DNA of 64,000 nucleotides from Promicromonospora sukumoe (GCF_014137995.1 NZ_JACGWV010000001.1:3472001-3536000); one strand, 5' to 3'. Counted from the stretch's first letter, positions 33,427 through 41,687 are shown. Numbers and translations are program-made. Notes: generated by a model from the letters alone, not told the origin.

Positions 33427-35514
33427 GTGCCTGACCACACCGGTAGATCCCGGAAGACGACAGACGCCGTCGCAGCCAGTTCGGACCGCGAGTCCCGCCG
33501 CCGTGTGACCAAGCTGATCCGGCACCTGAGCACGCCCGAAGGGCGCGCCGACCCCCACGCCGTCTACGACGAGCTGCGGGCCATGGGCCCGGCGGTACGC
33601 ATGCCGTGGGGAGCCTGGATGGTCACCTCGCACGGCGCGAGCCACGAGGTGCTCAGCGGATCCGGCTGGCGCACCGTGGACGCCGCCTGGCGCACCGCGC
33701 GCCAGCCGACGTGGGTGCGGCACCCGGGCCTGAAGTTCCTGCACGACTCCGCGCTCGGCACCAACCCGCCCGGGCACGCCGGGCTGCGCCGCAGCCTTGG
33801 CTCGTTCGTCTCGCCGCAGTCGGTCGCTGACCTCACACCGCAGATCGTCCAGACCGTCCACGAGTACCTCGACCGGTTCGATGCGGTGCTGCGCGCCGAC
33901 GGCGAGGCGGACTTCGGGGCCCTGGTCGGCGACCGGCTGCCCATGGCGGTGCTCTGCATCGTTCTCGGGCTGCCGCGCGAGGACATCCCGCTGCTGTGCG
34001 AGATGAGCCGCAAGCTCTCGAACGTGCACGACCTCGCGCCGAGCAAGGCGCGGATGGCGCAGGCCGACCGCGCGGGCAAGCTGTGGAACGCGTACTGGGA
34101 ACAGCTCGTCGCCCAGCCCAGACCCCGGCTCCCGGAGGACTCCCCGCTGGGAATGTGGCTCGACACAGAGACCGACCCCGCGGTGCGCGCGGTGGCCGGC
34201 TCCCAGCTCAACGTCATGATCGAGGCGGGCCTCGAGACGACGACGTCCCTGCTGTCCGACGGCGTGGTGCAGCTCCTGCGCCGGCCCGACCAGGCCACGT
34301 GGATGCTCGAGCACCCGGAAGCCGTGCACGGCGCCGTCGAGGAGCTGGTTCGCTTCGTATCGCCCGTACAGCTCATGACCCGGTACGCGGCGCAGGACAC
34401 GGAGCTGCCGGGCGGCATCCCGGTGACAGCCGGGCAGATCGTGCACGCCGTGGTCGCCGCGGCCAACCACGACCCCGACGCCTACGACTCGCCGCACGAC
34501 CTGAACCTCTCGCGCCCACCCCGCCGCAACCTCGCCTTCGGCGTGGGCATGCACTACTGCCTAGGCGCGCCGCTGGCCCGTCTGGAAGCGACGACACTGT
34601 TCCCCGAGGTGCTGCAGCGGTTCGATCTCGAGCTCGCCGGGCCAGTGGGCTACGACGAGACCCTCGCCTTCCGCGGAACACGTTCGGTGCCGGTACGGCG
34701 GCGACCCCGTCCAGCCGCGACCGCGGGTGCTGGTGCGGCGGTGGCCGCTGGTGAGAGCGCGTCCGCCGCCGGACCCGTCGTGGTCAACCGCGAGGACGCC
34801 GTGCTGGTGGTGACCCTCACGCGACCCGACGGCGACAACCGGCTCGACCGAGCGACGCTGACCGCCCTGGGCGACGTGCTCACGACGCTGCCCGACGACG
34901 TCGCCGCCGTCGTGCTGCGCGCCGAAGGGAGCCACTTCTGCATAGGCGGCGACCTGGACGAGCTCGGCCAGCTCGCCACCAACGACCCCGACGGCTACCG
35001 GAACCTCGTCGAGCTCAGCGACGAGGTGCTGCGCGCCTGGCGCACCTGCCCGGCGGTGACAGTCGCGGCGCTGCACGGCAACGTCGCCGGAACAGGGCTC
35101 GGGCTGGCGGTCGCGAGCGACCTGCGCGTGGCCGCCGAGGACGCACGGTTCCGCGCGCCCGAGACGGTCGTCAGCATCCCGGTGGGTCCGAGCGAGGTGC
35201 TGGACCGCCTGGTTGCCGAGATCGGTTCCGGCCGGTCCCGCGCGATGCTGCTGCTCGGCGATGCCGTCAACGCCCAGGAGGCGCTGGAGGGCGGGCTCGT
35301 GCAATCCGTCGTCCCGACCGAGAACGTGTGGGCCGAGGCCAAGCGCCTGGCCCGGCGCATCGCCCGGCGCGACCGGGAGGCTATCCGCGTCACCAAGCAG
35401 ACGATGGCCCGGCTTCCGCACGACGGTCCCGATCCGACGGAGGGCACCGACGTGTGGGAAGCACCACTAGCCCAGGCCCTGCGGCGCCGGATCACCCTTG
35501 CCGACGCGAGGTAG
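33427..35514 (+). CDS. Cytochrome P450 fused to an enoyl-CoA hydratase/isomerase (crotonase) domain
   Basis: 695 residues in one uninterrupted frame. P450 part (~1-425): I-helix AGLETT (267-272), ExxR ELVR (306-309), haem loop FGVGMHYCLGAPLARLE with Cys378. An Ala/Gly/Pro linker (~425-452) leads to a crotonase domain (~453-695) with the oxyanion-hole blocks SHFCIGGDLDEL and ALHGNVAGTGLGLAVASDLR. The P450 half is complete and CYP154-like in type; the crotonase half is close to normal length. A natural reading is hydroxylation of a CoA- or carrier-bound substrate coupled to hydration/isomerisation, but no substrate is known. GTG start with AAGGAG eight bases upstream. Codon use is uniform across the junction. 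Confidence 0.9.
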   Translation: MPDHTGRSRKTTDAVAASSDRESRRRVTKLIRHLSTPEGRADPHAVYDELRAMGPAVRMPWGAWMVTSHGASHEVLSGSGWRTVDAAWRTARQPTWVRHPGLKFLHDSALGTNPPGHAGLRRSLGSFVSPQSVADLTPQIVQTVHEYLDRFDAVLRADGEADFGALVGDRLPMAVLCIVLGLPREDIPLLCEMSRKLSNVHDLAPSKARMAQADRAGKLWNAYWEQLVAQPRPRLPEDSPLGMWLDTETDPAVRAVAGSQLNVMIEAGLETTTSLLSDGVVQLLRRPDQATWMLEHPEAVHGAVEELVRFVSPVQLMTRYAAQDTELPGGIPVTAGQIVHAVVAAANHDPDAYDSPHDLNLSRPPRRNLAFGVGMHYCLGAPLARLEATTLFPEVLQRFDLELAGPVGYDETLAFRGTRSVPVRRRPRPAATAGAGAAVAAGESASAAGPVVVNREDAVLVVTLTRPDGDNRLDRATLTALGDVLTTLPDDVAAVVLRAEGSHFCIGGDLDELGQLATNDPDGYRNLVELSDEVLRAWRTCPAVTVAALHGNVAGTGLGLAVASDLRVAAEDARFRAPETVVSIPVGPSEVLDRLVAEIGSGRSRAMLLLGDAVNAQEALEGGLVQSVVPTENVWAEAKRLARRIARRDREAIRVTKQTMARLPHDGPDPTEGTDVWEAPLAQALRRRITLADAR

Positions 35515-35540
35515 CGGCTCCTCGTCGACGAAAGGCCGGC

Positions 35541-35564
35541 GGGGCCAGCGACAATGCTGGCCCC
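35541..35564 (+). terminator. Hairpin terminator after the P450-crotonase gene
   Basis: GGGGCCAGC (35541-35549) pairs perfectly with GCTGGCCCC (35556-35564) around a six-base loop, 27 bases after the stop codon. Confidence 0.6.
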
Positions 35565-35569
35565 GGGAA

Positions 35570-35624
35570 GCGCGCCCGAGACGATCGTCAGCATTCCGGT
35601 CGGCCCGAGCGAGGTGCCGGACCG
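35570..35624 (+). pseudogene. 55-base partial duplicate of the crotonase coding sequence
   Basis: Matches 35153-35207 inside the crotonase domain at 50 of 55 positions, encoding APETIVSIPVGPSEVPDR versus APETVVSIPVGPSEVLDR. It lies in the gap 35515-35830, after the terminator and without start or stop context. Probably a remnant of a second crotonase gene or of a local duplication. The rest of the gap has no recognisable feature. Confidence 0.7.
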
Positions 35625-35830
35625 GAACTCGCGGCACCCGTCGCCATGGCGGTCGGCGCGTCCCGTCAAGGCGGTTCAGGCACGACTGGCCACAAGGACG
35701 CGAGTGAGACCCTGGACACCTACTGGTATCACCACGGCCTTCAGGCCAGGCGACCATGGCGCAACTGCGAACGTGATCTCGCCCCTGGAAGCCTCCGACT
35801 GATGCTCCGATGCAGGTCAGGGCCTTAAAA

Positions 35831-36237
35831 GCGGACGAGCCGGTCTGTACGCCGGGTTCTGTTCCCGCGCGCGGTTGCCCCCGCGCGGGCGACGGTCATC
35901 CATCTAGGCCCTGCGTTGCCGCAGGGCTCGAGCGGTCTACCCGGCTGTGCTTCTCGCGAGGAGAATCGGGCGAGCAGCCCTCGAACACAGCCTGTCTGAC
36001 CTTGCTCCAGGTGGGGTTTACCTAGCCGCCGCCGTCACCGGCGGCGCTGGTGGTCTCTTACACCACCGTTTCACCCTTACCCCCGGTCCGGAGACCGAGG
36101 GCGGTCTGTTTTCTGTGGCACTGTCCCGCGGGTCACCCCGGGTGGCTGTTAACCACCACCTTGCCCTGTGGAGCCCGGACGTTCCTCGGCGGGCACCCGA
36201 GGGTGCCCGACGCGACCGCCCGACCGACTCGTCCGCA
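35831..36237 (-). ncRNA. rnpB: RNase P RNA (type A)
   Basis: The catalytic RNA of RNase P, which matures tRNA 5' ends. On the minus strand the 5' end GCGGACGAGTCGG pairs with the 3' end CCGGCTCGTCCGC to form P1. Conserved core segments are visible: GAGGAACGTCCGGGCTCC (CR-I), ACAGTGCCACAGAAAACAGA (CR-II/III area), GGGTAAGGGTGAAACGGTG, and the 3' AGATGGATGACCGTCGCC and CAGAACCCGGCGTACAGACC (CR-V). Length of about 407 nt fits a high-GC type A RNA. Ends are placed by P1 pairing and may be off by a few bases. Confidence 0.95.
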
Positions 36238-36298
36238 GGAGAAAGAGTACCGTCAACCCTCCATCCCGCTCGCCACGGCAGCCGGTTAGACAACGCCG

Positions 36299-36682
36299 TC
36301 ACACGTCCACGCGATAGCTCAGCGCGAGCTCGTCGCCCGACACCCCGCGAATGCCCCAGTTCTCGCGCGGGCTCTCCAGGATCACGATCTCCAGGTCGTC
36401 CGCGGACAGCCCGAGGCGCGGCGCGACGTCGTCGTACAGGGTGGCGATCAGCGCGCGCTTGGCCTCGCGGCTGCGGCCGGTGAAGCAGACGATCTCGACG
36501 ACCAGGTAGGCGTCCGAGCGCGGGGCGACCAGGTCGCCGTCGTCCAGCAGGAGGAAGCGGTGGAACCGCTTCTCCGCGGGGAGCTGCCAGGTGCGCACGA
36601 GCGCCTCGTGCAGCGCGTCGGAGACCTCCGCGCGCCGCTCGCCCCAGACCGACCGGTTCCCGTACACCTTGACCTGCGCCAT
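36299..36682 (-). CDS. Tautomerase family protein without N-terminal proline
   Basis: 127 residues from ATG 36682 (MAQVKVYGNRSVWGERRAEV). The pattern HEALVRTWQLPAEKRFHRFLLLDDGDL and VEIVCFTGRSREAKRALI matches the longer single-domain tautomerase (MIF/4-OT superfamily) proteins. The catalytic base of most tautomerases is Pro1; the residue after the initiator Met here is Ala, so classical tautomerase chemistry is doubtful. Fused-type trimers are the usual form. It is divergent from yaaA with a 61-base gap holding two face-to-face -10 hexamers. Confidence 0.8.
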   Translation of the reverse strand: MAQVKVYGNRSVWGERRAEVSDALHEALVRTWQLPAEKRFHRFLLLDDGDLVAPRSDAYLVVEIVCFTGRSREAKRALIATLYDDVAPRLGLSADDLEIVILESPRENWGIRGVSGDELALSYRVDV

Positions 36683-36689
36683 GCCCGCC

Positions 36690-36695
36690 AACCTA
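36690..36695 (-). promoter_or_regulatory. -10 hexamer for leaderless tautomerase transcript
   Basis: TAGGTT on the minus strand, seven bases from the ATG at 36682. Confidence 0.5.
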
Positions 36696-36731
36696 GTGGG
36701 CCGGCCCGGGCGACCTACCCGGACGGCGACT

Positions 36732-36737
36732 TAGGCT
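36732..36737 (+). promoter_or_regulatory. -10 hexamer for leaderless yaaA transcript
   Basis: TAGGCT six bases before the GTG at 36744. Confidence 0.5.
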
Positions 36738-36743
36738 AGGCGG

Positions 36744-37586
36744 GTGCTCCTGCTCCTGCCGCCCTCCGAGGGCAAGACGCCCGCGCCCGACGGCGCCGCG
36801 CCCCTCGACCTGACCGCCCTGGCCCACCCGGAGCTCACCGCCCGACGTCGGCAGGTGCTGGCGGAGCTGGCCCAGGTCAGCGCGCGGCCCGGGGCGACGG
36901 CGGCACTCGGCGTCAGCGACGGGCTCGCCGACGAGGTGGCGCGCAACACCACGCTCCACGAGGCGCCGGCGGCCCCCGCGGCCGAGGTCTACACGGGCGT
37001 CCTGTACACGGCGGCCGGCCTGGCCACCCTGCCCGACGCCGCCGCGCGGCGCGCCCAGGCCAGCGTCCTCACCTTCTCGGGGCTGTGGGGCGTGGTCGCG
37101 CCCGGCGACCGCATCCCCGCCTACCGGCTCGGCATGGGCGTCGGCCTGCCCGACGCCGGCCGGCTCGCCACGTTCTGGAAGCCCGCCCTCGCGGAGGTGC
37201 TCGACGCGCGGGCCGCGGGCGACGTCGTCGTCGACTGCCGGTCGGCGACCTATGTCGCGGCGTGGAAGCCGCGGACTGTCGGGGTGGGCGCCGACGGGAC
37301 GCCGCCCGCCGAGTGGGTCGAGGTGCGTGTGCTGCGCGAGACCGACGGGAAGCGGACCGTCGTGTCGCACAACGCCAAGCACACCCGCGGGGTGCTGGCC
37401 GGGCACCTGCTGCGCCGCGAGCACGAGGCCCGGACCAGCGAGGACGTGCTCAAGGCCGCCCAGGAGCTGGTCGGGTCGGTGGTGCTCACGGAGATCGGCT
37501 CGGGCAAGGACCAGACGCTGATCGAGGCGAACCTGCTGGACGGCAAGCCCCGCGGCCCGCGAACGCTGGAGCTGGTCCTGGCCTGA
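36744..37586 (+). CDS. yaaA: YaaA-family peroxide stress protein
   Basis: 280 residues, starting MLLLLPPSEGKTPAP as in nearly all YaaA/DUF328 proteins. Further signatures: VYTGVLYTAAGLATL, VLTFSGLWGVVAPGDRIPAYRL, FWKPAL, VVDCRSATYVAAWKP and VVSHNAKHTRGVLAGHLLR. In E. coli YaaA lowers intracellular free iron and oxidative DNA damage during peroxide stress and has a DNA-binding fold; the same role here is inference. GTG start is leaderless. Followed by a 27-bp perfect inverted repeat. Confidence 0.92.
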   Translation: MLLLLPPSEGKTPAPDGAAPLDLTALAHPELTARRRQVLAELAQVSARPGATAALGVSDGLADEVARNTTLHEAPAAPAAEVYTGVLYTAAGLATLPDAAARRAQASVLTFSGLWGVVAPGDRIPAYRLGMGVGLPDAGRLATFWKPALAEVLDARAAGDVVVDCRSATYVAAWKPRTVGVGADGTPPAEWVEVRVLRETDGKRTVVSHNAKHTRGVLAGHLLRREHEARTSEDVLKAAQELVGSVVLTEIGSGKDQTLIEANLLDGKPRGPRTLELVLA

Positions 37587-37660
37587 GGGCCCCGGCGTCG
37601 TCCCTGCTGGTTCCGGCTGGCCGTCTCCCCGCTGGCACCCTCCCCGCTGATGGCACCTTC

Positions 37661-37724
37661 CCTTCGAGACCTAGGTTTCTTCGCTTTGGGGCCGCCGAAA
37701 GCGAAGAAACCTAGGTCTCGAAGG
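37661..37724. terminator. Perfect 27-bp inverted repeat after yaaA
   Basis: Arms 37661-37687 and 37698-37724 are exact reverse complements with a ten-base loop. The arm core GACCTAGGTTTCTTCG is unlike the other palindromes in the window and less GC-rich. It lies 75 bases after the yaaA stop and 68 bases before the MFS gene, so it probably acts as a terminator; a small mobile palindrome is the alternative. Confidence 0.75.
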
Positions 37725-37791
37725 TGATGTCCGGGGCCAGGTGGGCCGCAACCCTGGCGCTGATGCCTACCGACCGGTTGGATGTGCGGTC

Positions 37792-39066
37792 ATGAGGATC
37801 AGCAGCCTGACGGGCGCCAGGATCGCAGTCGCCGCGGCGTTCTTCGCGCAGGGCTTCGTCTTCATCAGCCTCACCACCCGGCTGCCGCGGTTCCTGGAGC
37901 AGTGGGGGCTCGACGAGGTGGCGCTCTCCCTGCTGCTGCTCATGATGGTGCTGCTCGCCGGTGTCGGATCGCTGGTCGCCGAGCGCGCCGCGCACCGCGT
38001 CGGCAGCGCGCCGATGCTCCGGCTCGGGCTCGCGCTGATGGTCGTCGCCGTCCCGGCGATCACGCTGGCCCCCGCGGTCGGCTTCTTCGTCGGCGGGGTG
38101 GCGCTCTACGGGATCGCGCTCGGTCTGGTCGACGCGACCTCCAACATGCAGGCCGTCGACCTGGAGCACCGGTACGGCCGCCCCATCCTGCCGTCGTCGC
38201 ACGGGTACTGGACAACCGGCGGCATCATCGCCGCCGCCATCGCCCTCGCCACGGGGCGCCTCTCCCCCGAGGTGGGCGCGTTCGTCGCGGTCGTGCCGCT
38301 GGCGATCGCGTTCGCGCGCTTCGTCCCGCGGGTCGCGCCCGGGGCCGACGTCGGGCCGGGGGTGGGCGTCGCTCCCCCTCATCAGGCCGCGCCGTCGGAC
38401 GCCGCACCCGTCCCCGCGCCGGTCCCGTGGAAGCCGATCTGGCTCGTGGGCGCCGGGCTGGTCGTGTTCTACATGGTCGACACCACGGCCTCGACCTGGG
38501 GACCCGTCTACCTGGCGCGGTCGTTCGACGCGCCCGGCAACCTCGTGGCCCTCGCGACCTTCCCCTACCTCGTGACGTCGATCGTGGTGCGGCTGGCCGG
38601 CGGAGCGCTCGTGACCCGGTTCGGGGTGACGCCGCTGCTCCGGATCGGCGCGGTCGTCGCCAGCGGGGCCCTGGCGCTGGTGGCCCTGGCGCCGACCTGG
38701 CAGGTCGCGGTCGCCGGCTTCACGGTTCTCGGCGCGGCGGTCGCGTTGGTGGCCCCGCTCAGCTTCTCGGCGGCGGGCCGCATCGCGGCGGGGCCGACGG
38801 CGGACGGCCCGGCTGCCGGCGACGCCACGACGGACGGCACCCCGGCGGACGGGACGACGTCGGCCGAGCCCGACCGCGCCCGGACCGACGCCGTCATCGC
38901 GCGCTTCAACCAGTTCAACTACGTGGGCGCGCTGCTCGGCGCGGTGCTCACCGGCTTCGTCGGCGCCGACAACCTGCGGCTCGGGTTCGCCCTGCCCGCC
39001 GTCCTCGTACTCGCCCTGGTGCCGCTCGCGCCGGCCTTTGCCCGGGGCGCGCTCAGCCGTCGGTAG
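37792..39066 (+). CDS. Major facilitator superfamily transporter
   Basis: 424 residues with about twelve hydrophobic segments in two halves of six. The first half opens MRISSLTGARIAVAAAFFAQGFVF and includes RLPRFLEQWGLDE, the substrate-entry loop typical of the YbjJ-type inner-membrane MFS group. A cytoplasmic central loop (~180-205) is Pro/Ala-rich, and there is a second disordered loop (~335-365, Ala/Thr/Asp-rich). Likely drug/metabolite export, substrate unknown. The stop overlaps the convergent phosphatase stop by 14 bases, so the two transcripts collide at their ends. Confidence 0.85.
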   Translation: MRISSLTGARIAVAAAFFAQGFVFISLTTRLPRFLEQWGLDEVALSLLLLMMVLLAGVGSLVAERAAHRVGSAPMLRLGLALMVVAVPAITLAPAVGFFVGGVALYGIALGLVDATSNMQAVDLEHRYGRPILPSSHGYWTTGGIIAAAIALATGRLSPEVGAFVAVVPLAIAFARFVPRVAPGADVGPGVGVAPPHQAAPSDAAPVPAPVPWKPIWLVGAGLVVFYMVDTTASTWGPVYLARSFDAPGNLVALATFPYLVTSIVVRLAGGALVTRFGVTPLLRIGAVVASGALALVALAPTWQVAVAGFTVLGAAVALVAPLSFSAAGRIAAGPTADGPAAGDATTDGTPADGTTSAEPDRARTDAVIARFNQFNYVGALLGAVLTGFVGADNLRLGFALPAVLVLALVPLAPAFARGALSRR

Positions 39067-39775
39067 GCACGCCGACGGCGGTCACCTCGGTGGTGCCGTC
39101 CGCCCAGAGGCGCAGCACCGACAGCGACGCGGGCGGGATGCGCAGCCGCGACCAGTGGGAGGCGGGTGCCCCGAGAGCCTGCCCGACGGCGGTCCGGATC
39201 TGCCCGGCGTGCCCCACCACCACGACCGTGCGGTCCACGCCCCCGGCCAGCAGGTCGGTCAGGCCGTCCCACACGCGGGCGCCGAGCTGCGCGTACGACT
39301 CGCCGTCGGGCGGCGCGAAGGTGCCGGTCGAGCGCCACCGCTCCAGGTCCCCCGGCCAGTCCTGCTCGACCTCCTGCGCGGTACGCCCCTGCCACTTCCC
39401 GAACCGGAACTCGGCGAACCGGTCGTCGGTGGTGACGTGCAGCCCGAGGCGGCGTCCGACGGCGGCCGCCGTCTCCTGGGCGCGCACCGCCGGGGACGCG
39501 ACGAGCGCCGTCGGACGAGGCAGGTCCGGCCAGAGGCCGCCGCCGCGCATGCCGCCCGACGAGCGCGCCCCGGCCCGGGGCGCGCGGCCGATGCGGAACA
39601 CGGCGTCCGCGGCCTGGGCGGCCTGAATCCTGCCGTGAGGACTCAGCGCGGGGCCCGGGACGTCCGACCCGGAGCCGACGCCGGCCTCCGTCAGCGGGGT
39701 CACGCCGTGCCGCACGAGGACCACGGTGAGCGGAAGGGCGGCGTCCAGGCGCGGGGTTGCTCCCGCGGAACTCAT
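39053..39775 (-). CDS. Histidine phosphatase (CobC/alpha-ribazole-phosphatase-like)
   Basis: 240 residues. The phosphohistidine motif VLVRHGVT is near residue 20, the partner Arg is in SPAVRAQETA, FRFGKWQG matches the CobC-like signature, and the second His is in VVVGHAGQIR. In many actinobacteria the gene at this place (next to the zinc-ribbon and NIF3 genes) encodes RNase HI fused to such a phosphatase; here only the phosphatase is present. ATGA overlap with the zinc-ribbon gene shows coupling. A natural role in cobamide or other phosphomonoester turnover is inferred from family only. Confidence 0.85.
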   Translation of the reverse strand: MSSAGATPRLDAALPLTVVLVRHGVTPLTEAGVGSGSDVPGPALSPHGRIQAAQAADAVFRIGRAPRAGARSSGGMRGGGLWPDLPRPTALVASPAVRAQETAAAVGRRLGLHVTTDDRFAEFRFGKWQGRTAQEVEQDWPGDLERWRSTGTFAPPDGESYAQLGARVWDGLTDLLAGGVDRTVVVVGHAGQIRTAVGQALGAPASHWSRLRIPPASLSVLRLWADGTTEVTAVGVPTDG

Positions 39776-40527
39776 CCGGCGGCAGCGCCCGTCGGCGACG
39801 CGACGCGCACCAGGATGCGGCCGCACTCCTCGCAGCGCACGACGGCGTCGGGCGCCGCGCTGCGGATCTTGTCCAGGTCGACCGGCGGCAGGTCCATGCG
39901 GCAGCCGTCGCAGCGGTTGCCGTTCAGCACCGCCGCGCCCGTGCCGCCGAGCTGCGTGCGGATCTTCTCGTACAGGCTGACCAGACCGGCGTCGAGCCCG
40001 TCGATCGTCGTCACCCGGCTGGCCGCGAGCGCCGCGACCTGCGCGTCGAGGTCGGCCCAGCCGGCGTCGCGCTCGCCCTCGACCTTGGTCTTCTCGGCGA
40101 CGAGCTCGTCGTTCGCGGACTCGACCTTGGCCAGGGCGTCCTCGTGGGCCTCGAGACGCTCCATGACGTCCAGCTCGACCTCTTCGAGCGCCGACTGGCG
40201 CGCGGCGAGGGAGCGGAGCTCGTCGGTGAGCGCGACGGCGTCCTTGGCGGTGACGCTGCCCGTGTCCAGGCGCTGCTGGTCGCGTGCGGCGCGGTTGCGG
40301 ACCTGCTCGACGTCGCCCTCCGCCTTGGTGAGCTCGCGCTTGAGGTCGGCCACCCGGGTCCGCGACTCGACGAGCGAGGCGCGCAGGTCGGCGATCCGGC
40401 CGTCGAGCTCGGTCAGCTGCGTGAGCGCGGGCAGGCTCTTGCGCTGGTGGGCGAGCTGCTGAGCGCGGGTGTCGAGCGCCTGGACCTCCAGCAGCCTGCG
40501 CTGGTCTTCGGGTGGTGCAGTAGCCAC
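39772..40527 (-). CDS. C4-type zinc-ribbon coiled-coil protein
   Basis: 251 residues. A long coiled coil (~20-185; for example LTELDGRIADLRASLVESRT and VMERLEAHEDALAKVESAND) is followed by a C-terminal zinc ribbon CDGCRMDLPPVDLDKI...RCEECGRIL with two CxxC knuckles. It is homologous in layout to mycobacterial Rv2229c. The gene order NIF3, zinc ribbon, phosphatase repeats the mycobacterial order Rv2230c-Rv2229c-Rv2228c. GTG 40527 with AGAGG nearby is preferred over ATG 40566. Function unknown; suggested nucleic-acid or vesicle roles for relatives are not transferable. Confidence 0.85.
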   Translation of the reverse strand: MATAPPEDQRRLLEVQALDTRAQQLAHQRKSLPALTQLTELDGRIADLRASLVESRTRVADLKRELTKAEGDVEQVRNRAARDQQRLDTGSVTAKDAVALTDELRSLAARQSALEEVELDVMERLEAHEDALAKVESANDELVAEKTKVEGERDAGWADLDAQVAALAASRVTTIDGLDAGLVSLYEKIRTQLGGTGAAVLNGNRCDGCRMDLPPVDLDKIRSAAPDAVVRCEECGRILVRVASPTGAAAG

Positions 40528-40637
40528 GGGAGGCGTCCTCTCGGTCGTGATCTGGGGGTGGTCCAACGCTACCCCGCGACCGACGGCGCGGGCGCACGCG
40601 GGCGGGGCTCGCGCCGGGACCGCGCCAGGCCCGAGCG

Positions 40638-40685
40638 ACGTGTCAGACGCTCAGGTCACCCGGGGGACCTGAGCGTCTGACACGT
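40638..40685. repeat. Palindrome family B, copy 2 (19-bp perfect arms)
   Basis: 40638-40656 pairs with 40667-40685, with a C/G-only centre that can extend the stem. It shares the layout ACGTGTCAGACG..CAGGTCACCCGG with the panB terminator palindrome at 12694-12739, differing mainly in two central arm bases changed on both sides. It lies within a same-strand gene run (NIF3 then zinc ribbon), where it may attenuate transcription. Confidence 0.8.
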
Positions 40686-40720
40686 GCGGGGGTGGGGAGG
40701 CTTCGCGGGGCTGGGGAGGG

Positions 40721-41674
40721 TCAGCGGGACGGGACCTGGCCCGTCCAGGGGTCGGTGACGAGCTCGCTGACGCGGGCCTCGACCGCGAGGCCGTCGGCCG
40801 CGAGCGCCGCGGCGAGGTCCTCGACGGCATAGCGCAGCCACGGCCACTCGCTGGCGTAGTGGGCGGTGTCCACGAGGAACGGGGTGCCCGCCGGCCCGGG
40901 GGCGCCGGCCGCGCGGGACTCGAACTCGGCGCGTTCGCGCAGCTCGGAGGCGGGGTGGTGGCGCAGGTCGGAGGTGACGTAGACGTCGGCGGCGGCGGCG
41001 CGGACGGCGTCGAAGTAGCCGTCGCCGGACCCGCCGAGGACGGCGGCCGTGGTCACCGTGGCGTCCGGGTCGCCGGAGAAGCGGATGCCCTGGGCGGTGG
41101 CGGGCAGCGCGGCGGCGACCCGGCGGGCGAAGGCGGCGAGGGTGGTGGGCTCGGCGAGCCGGCCGACGCGGCCGATGCCGCGGGCCCCGGCGTCGTCGTC
41201 CGAAGCCGTGCCGCTCACCTCGAGCGGGTGCCGGTCGGTGATGCCGACCAGGTCCGCGAGGGCGTCGGCGACGCCGCGCGGGGCGGCGTCGGCGTTGGTG
41301 TGCGCGACGTGCAGGGCGCAGCCGCCCGTGAGCAGCCGGTGCACCACGGAACCCTTGAAGGTCGTGGCGGCCACGGAGCTGGTGCCGCGCAGGAACAGGG
41401 GGTGGTGGGTGACCAGCAGGTCGGCGCCCCAGTCCAGGGCCTGGTCGACGACGGCGGACACCGGGTCGACCGCGAAGAGGACCTTGCGCACCGGGGCGGC
41501 CGGATCGCCGGCCACGAGGCCGACGGCGTCCCACCCCTCCGCCGTCGACGGCGGGTAGAGGCCGTCCAGGGCGCCGACCACCTGGGCCAGCGTGGGCCGC
41601 TCGTCGGACGGGGCGGCTGGGCCTGGGTCGGCCGTGGCCGGGACGTCGGGCGCGGGGGTGTCGCTGCTGCTCAC
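40721..41674 (-). CDS. NIF3-like dinuclear metal-binding protein (DUF34)
   Basis: 317 residues. Metal ligands are visible in LLVTHHPLFLRG (HH pair), HVAHTNADA and, near the C terminus, VDTAHYASEWP. Other NIF3 blocks: TLAQVVGALDGLYPPSTAEGWDAVGLV and the linker-domain end GSGDGYFDAVRAAAADVYVTSDLRHH. These hexameric proteins are near-universal; a GTP cyclohydrolase-like or metal-insertion role has been proposed but is unsettled. About 25 disordered residues precede the domain. GTG start is leaderless. It heads the operon with zinc-ribbon and phosphatase genes, though a large palindrome intervenes. Confidence 0.92.
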   Translation of the reverse strand: MSSSDTPAPDVPATADPGPAAPSDERPTLAQVVGALDGLYPPSTAEGWDAVGLVAGDPAAPVRKVLFAVDPVSAVVDQALDWGADLLVTHHPLFLRGTSSVAATTFKGSVVHRLLTGGCALHVAHTNADAAPRGVADALADLVGITDRHPLEVSGTASDDDAGARGIGRVGRLAEPTTLAAFARRVAAALPATAQGIRFSGDPDATVTTAAVLGGSGDGYFDAVRAAAADVYVTSDLRHHPASELRERAEFESRAAGAPGPAGTPFLVDTAHYASEWPWLRYAVEDLAAALAADGLAVEARVSELVTDPWTGQVPSR

Positions 41675-41681
41675 GCGAAGC

Positions 41682-41687
41682 AGCGTA
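41682..41687 (-). promoter_or_regulatory. -10 hexamer for leaderless NIF3 transcript
   Basis: TACGCT on the minus strand, seven bases from the GTG at 41674. Confidence 0.5.

Noticed and set aside
39053..40597. 514-codon fusion that might contain an RNase H half
   Set aside because: The upstream part is out-of-frame reading of the zinc-ribbon gene, rich in Arg/Pro; the phosphatase starts at 39775.
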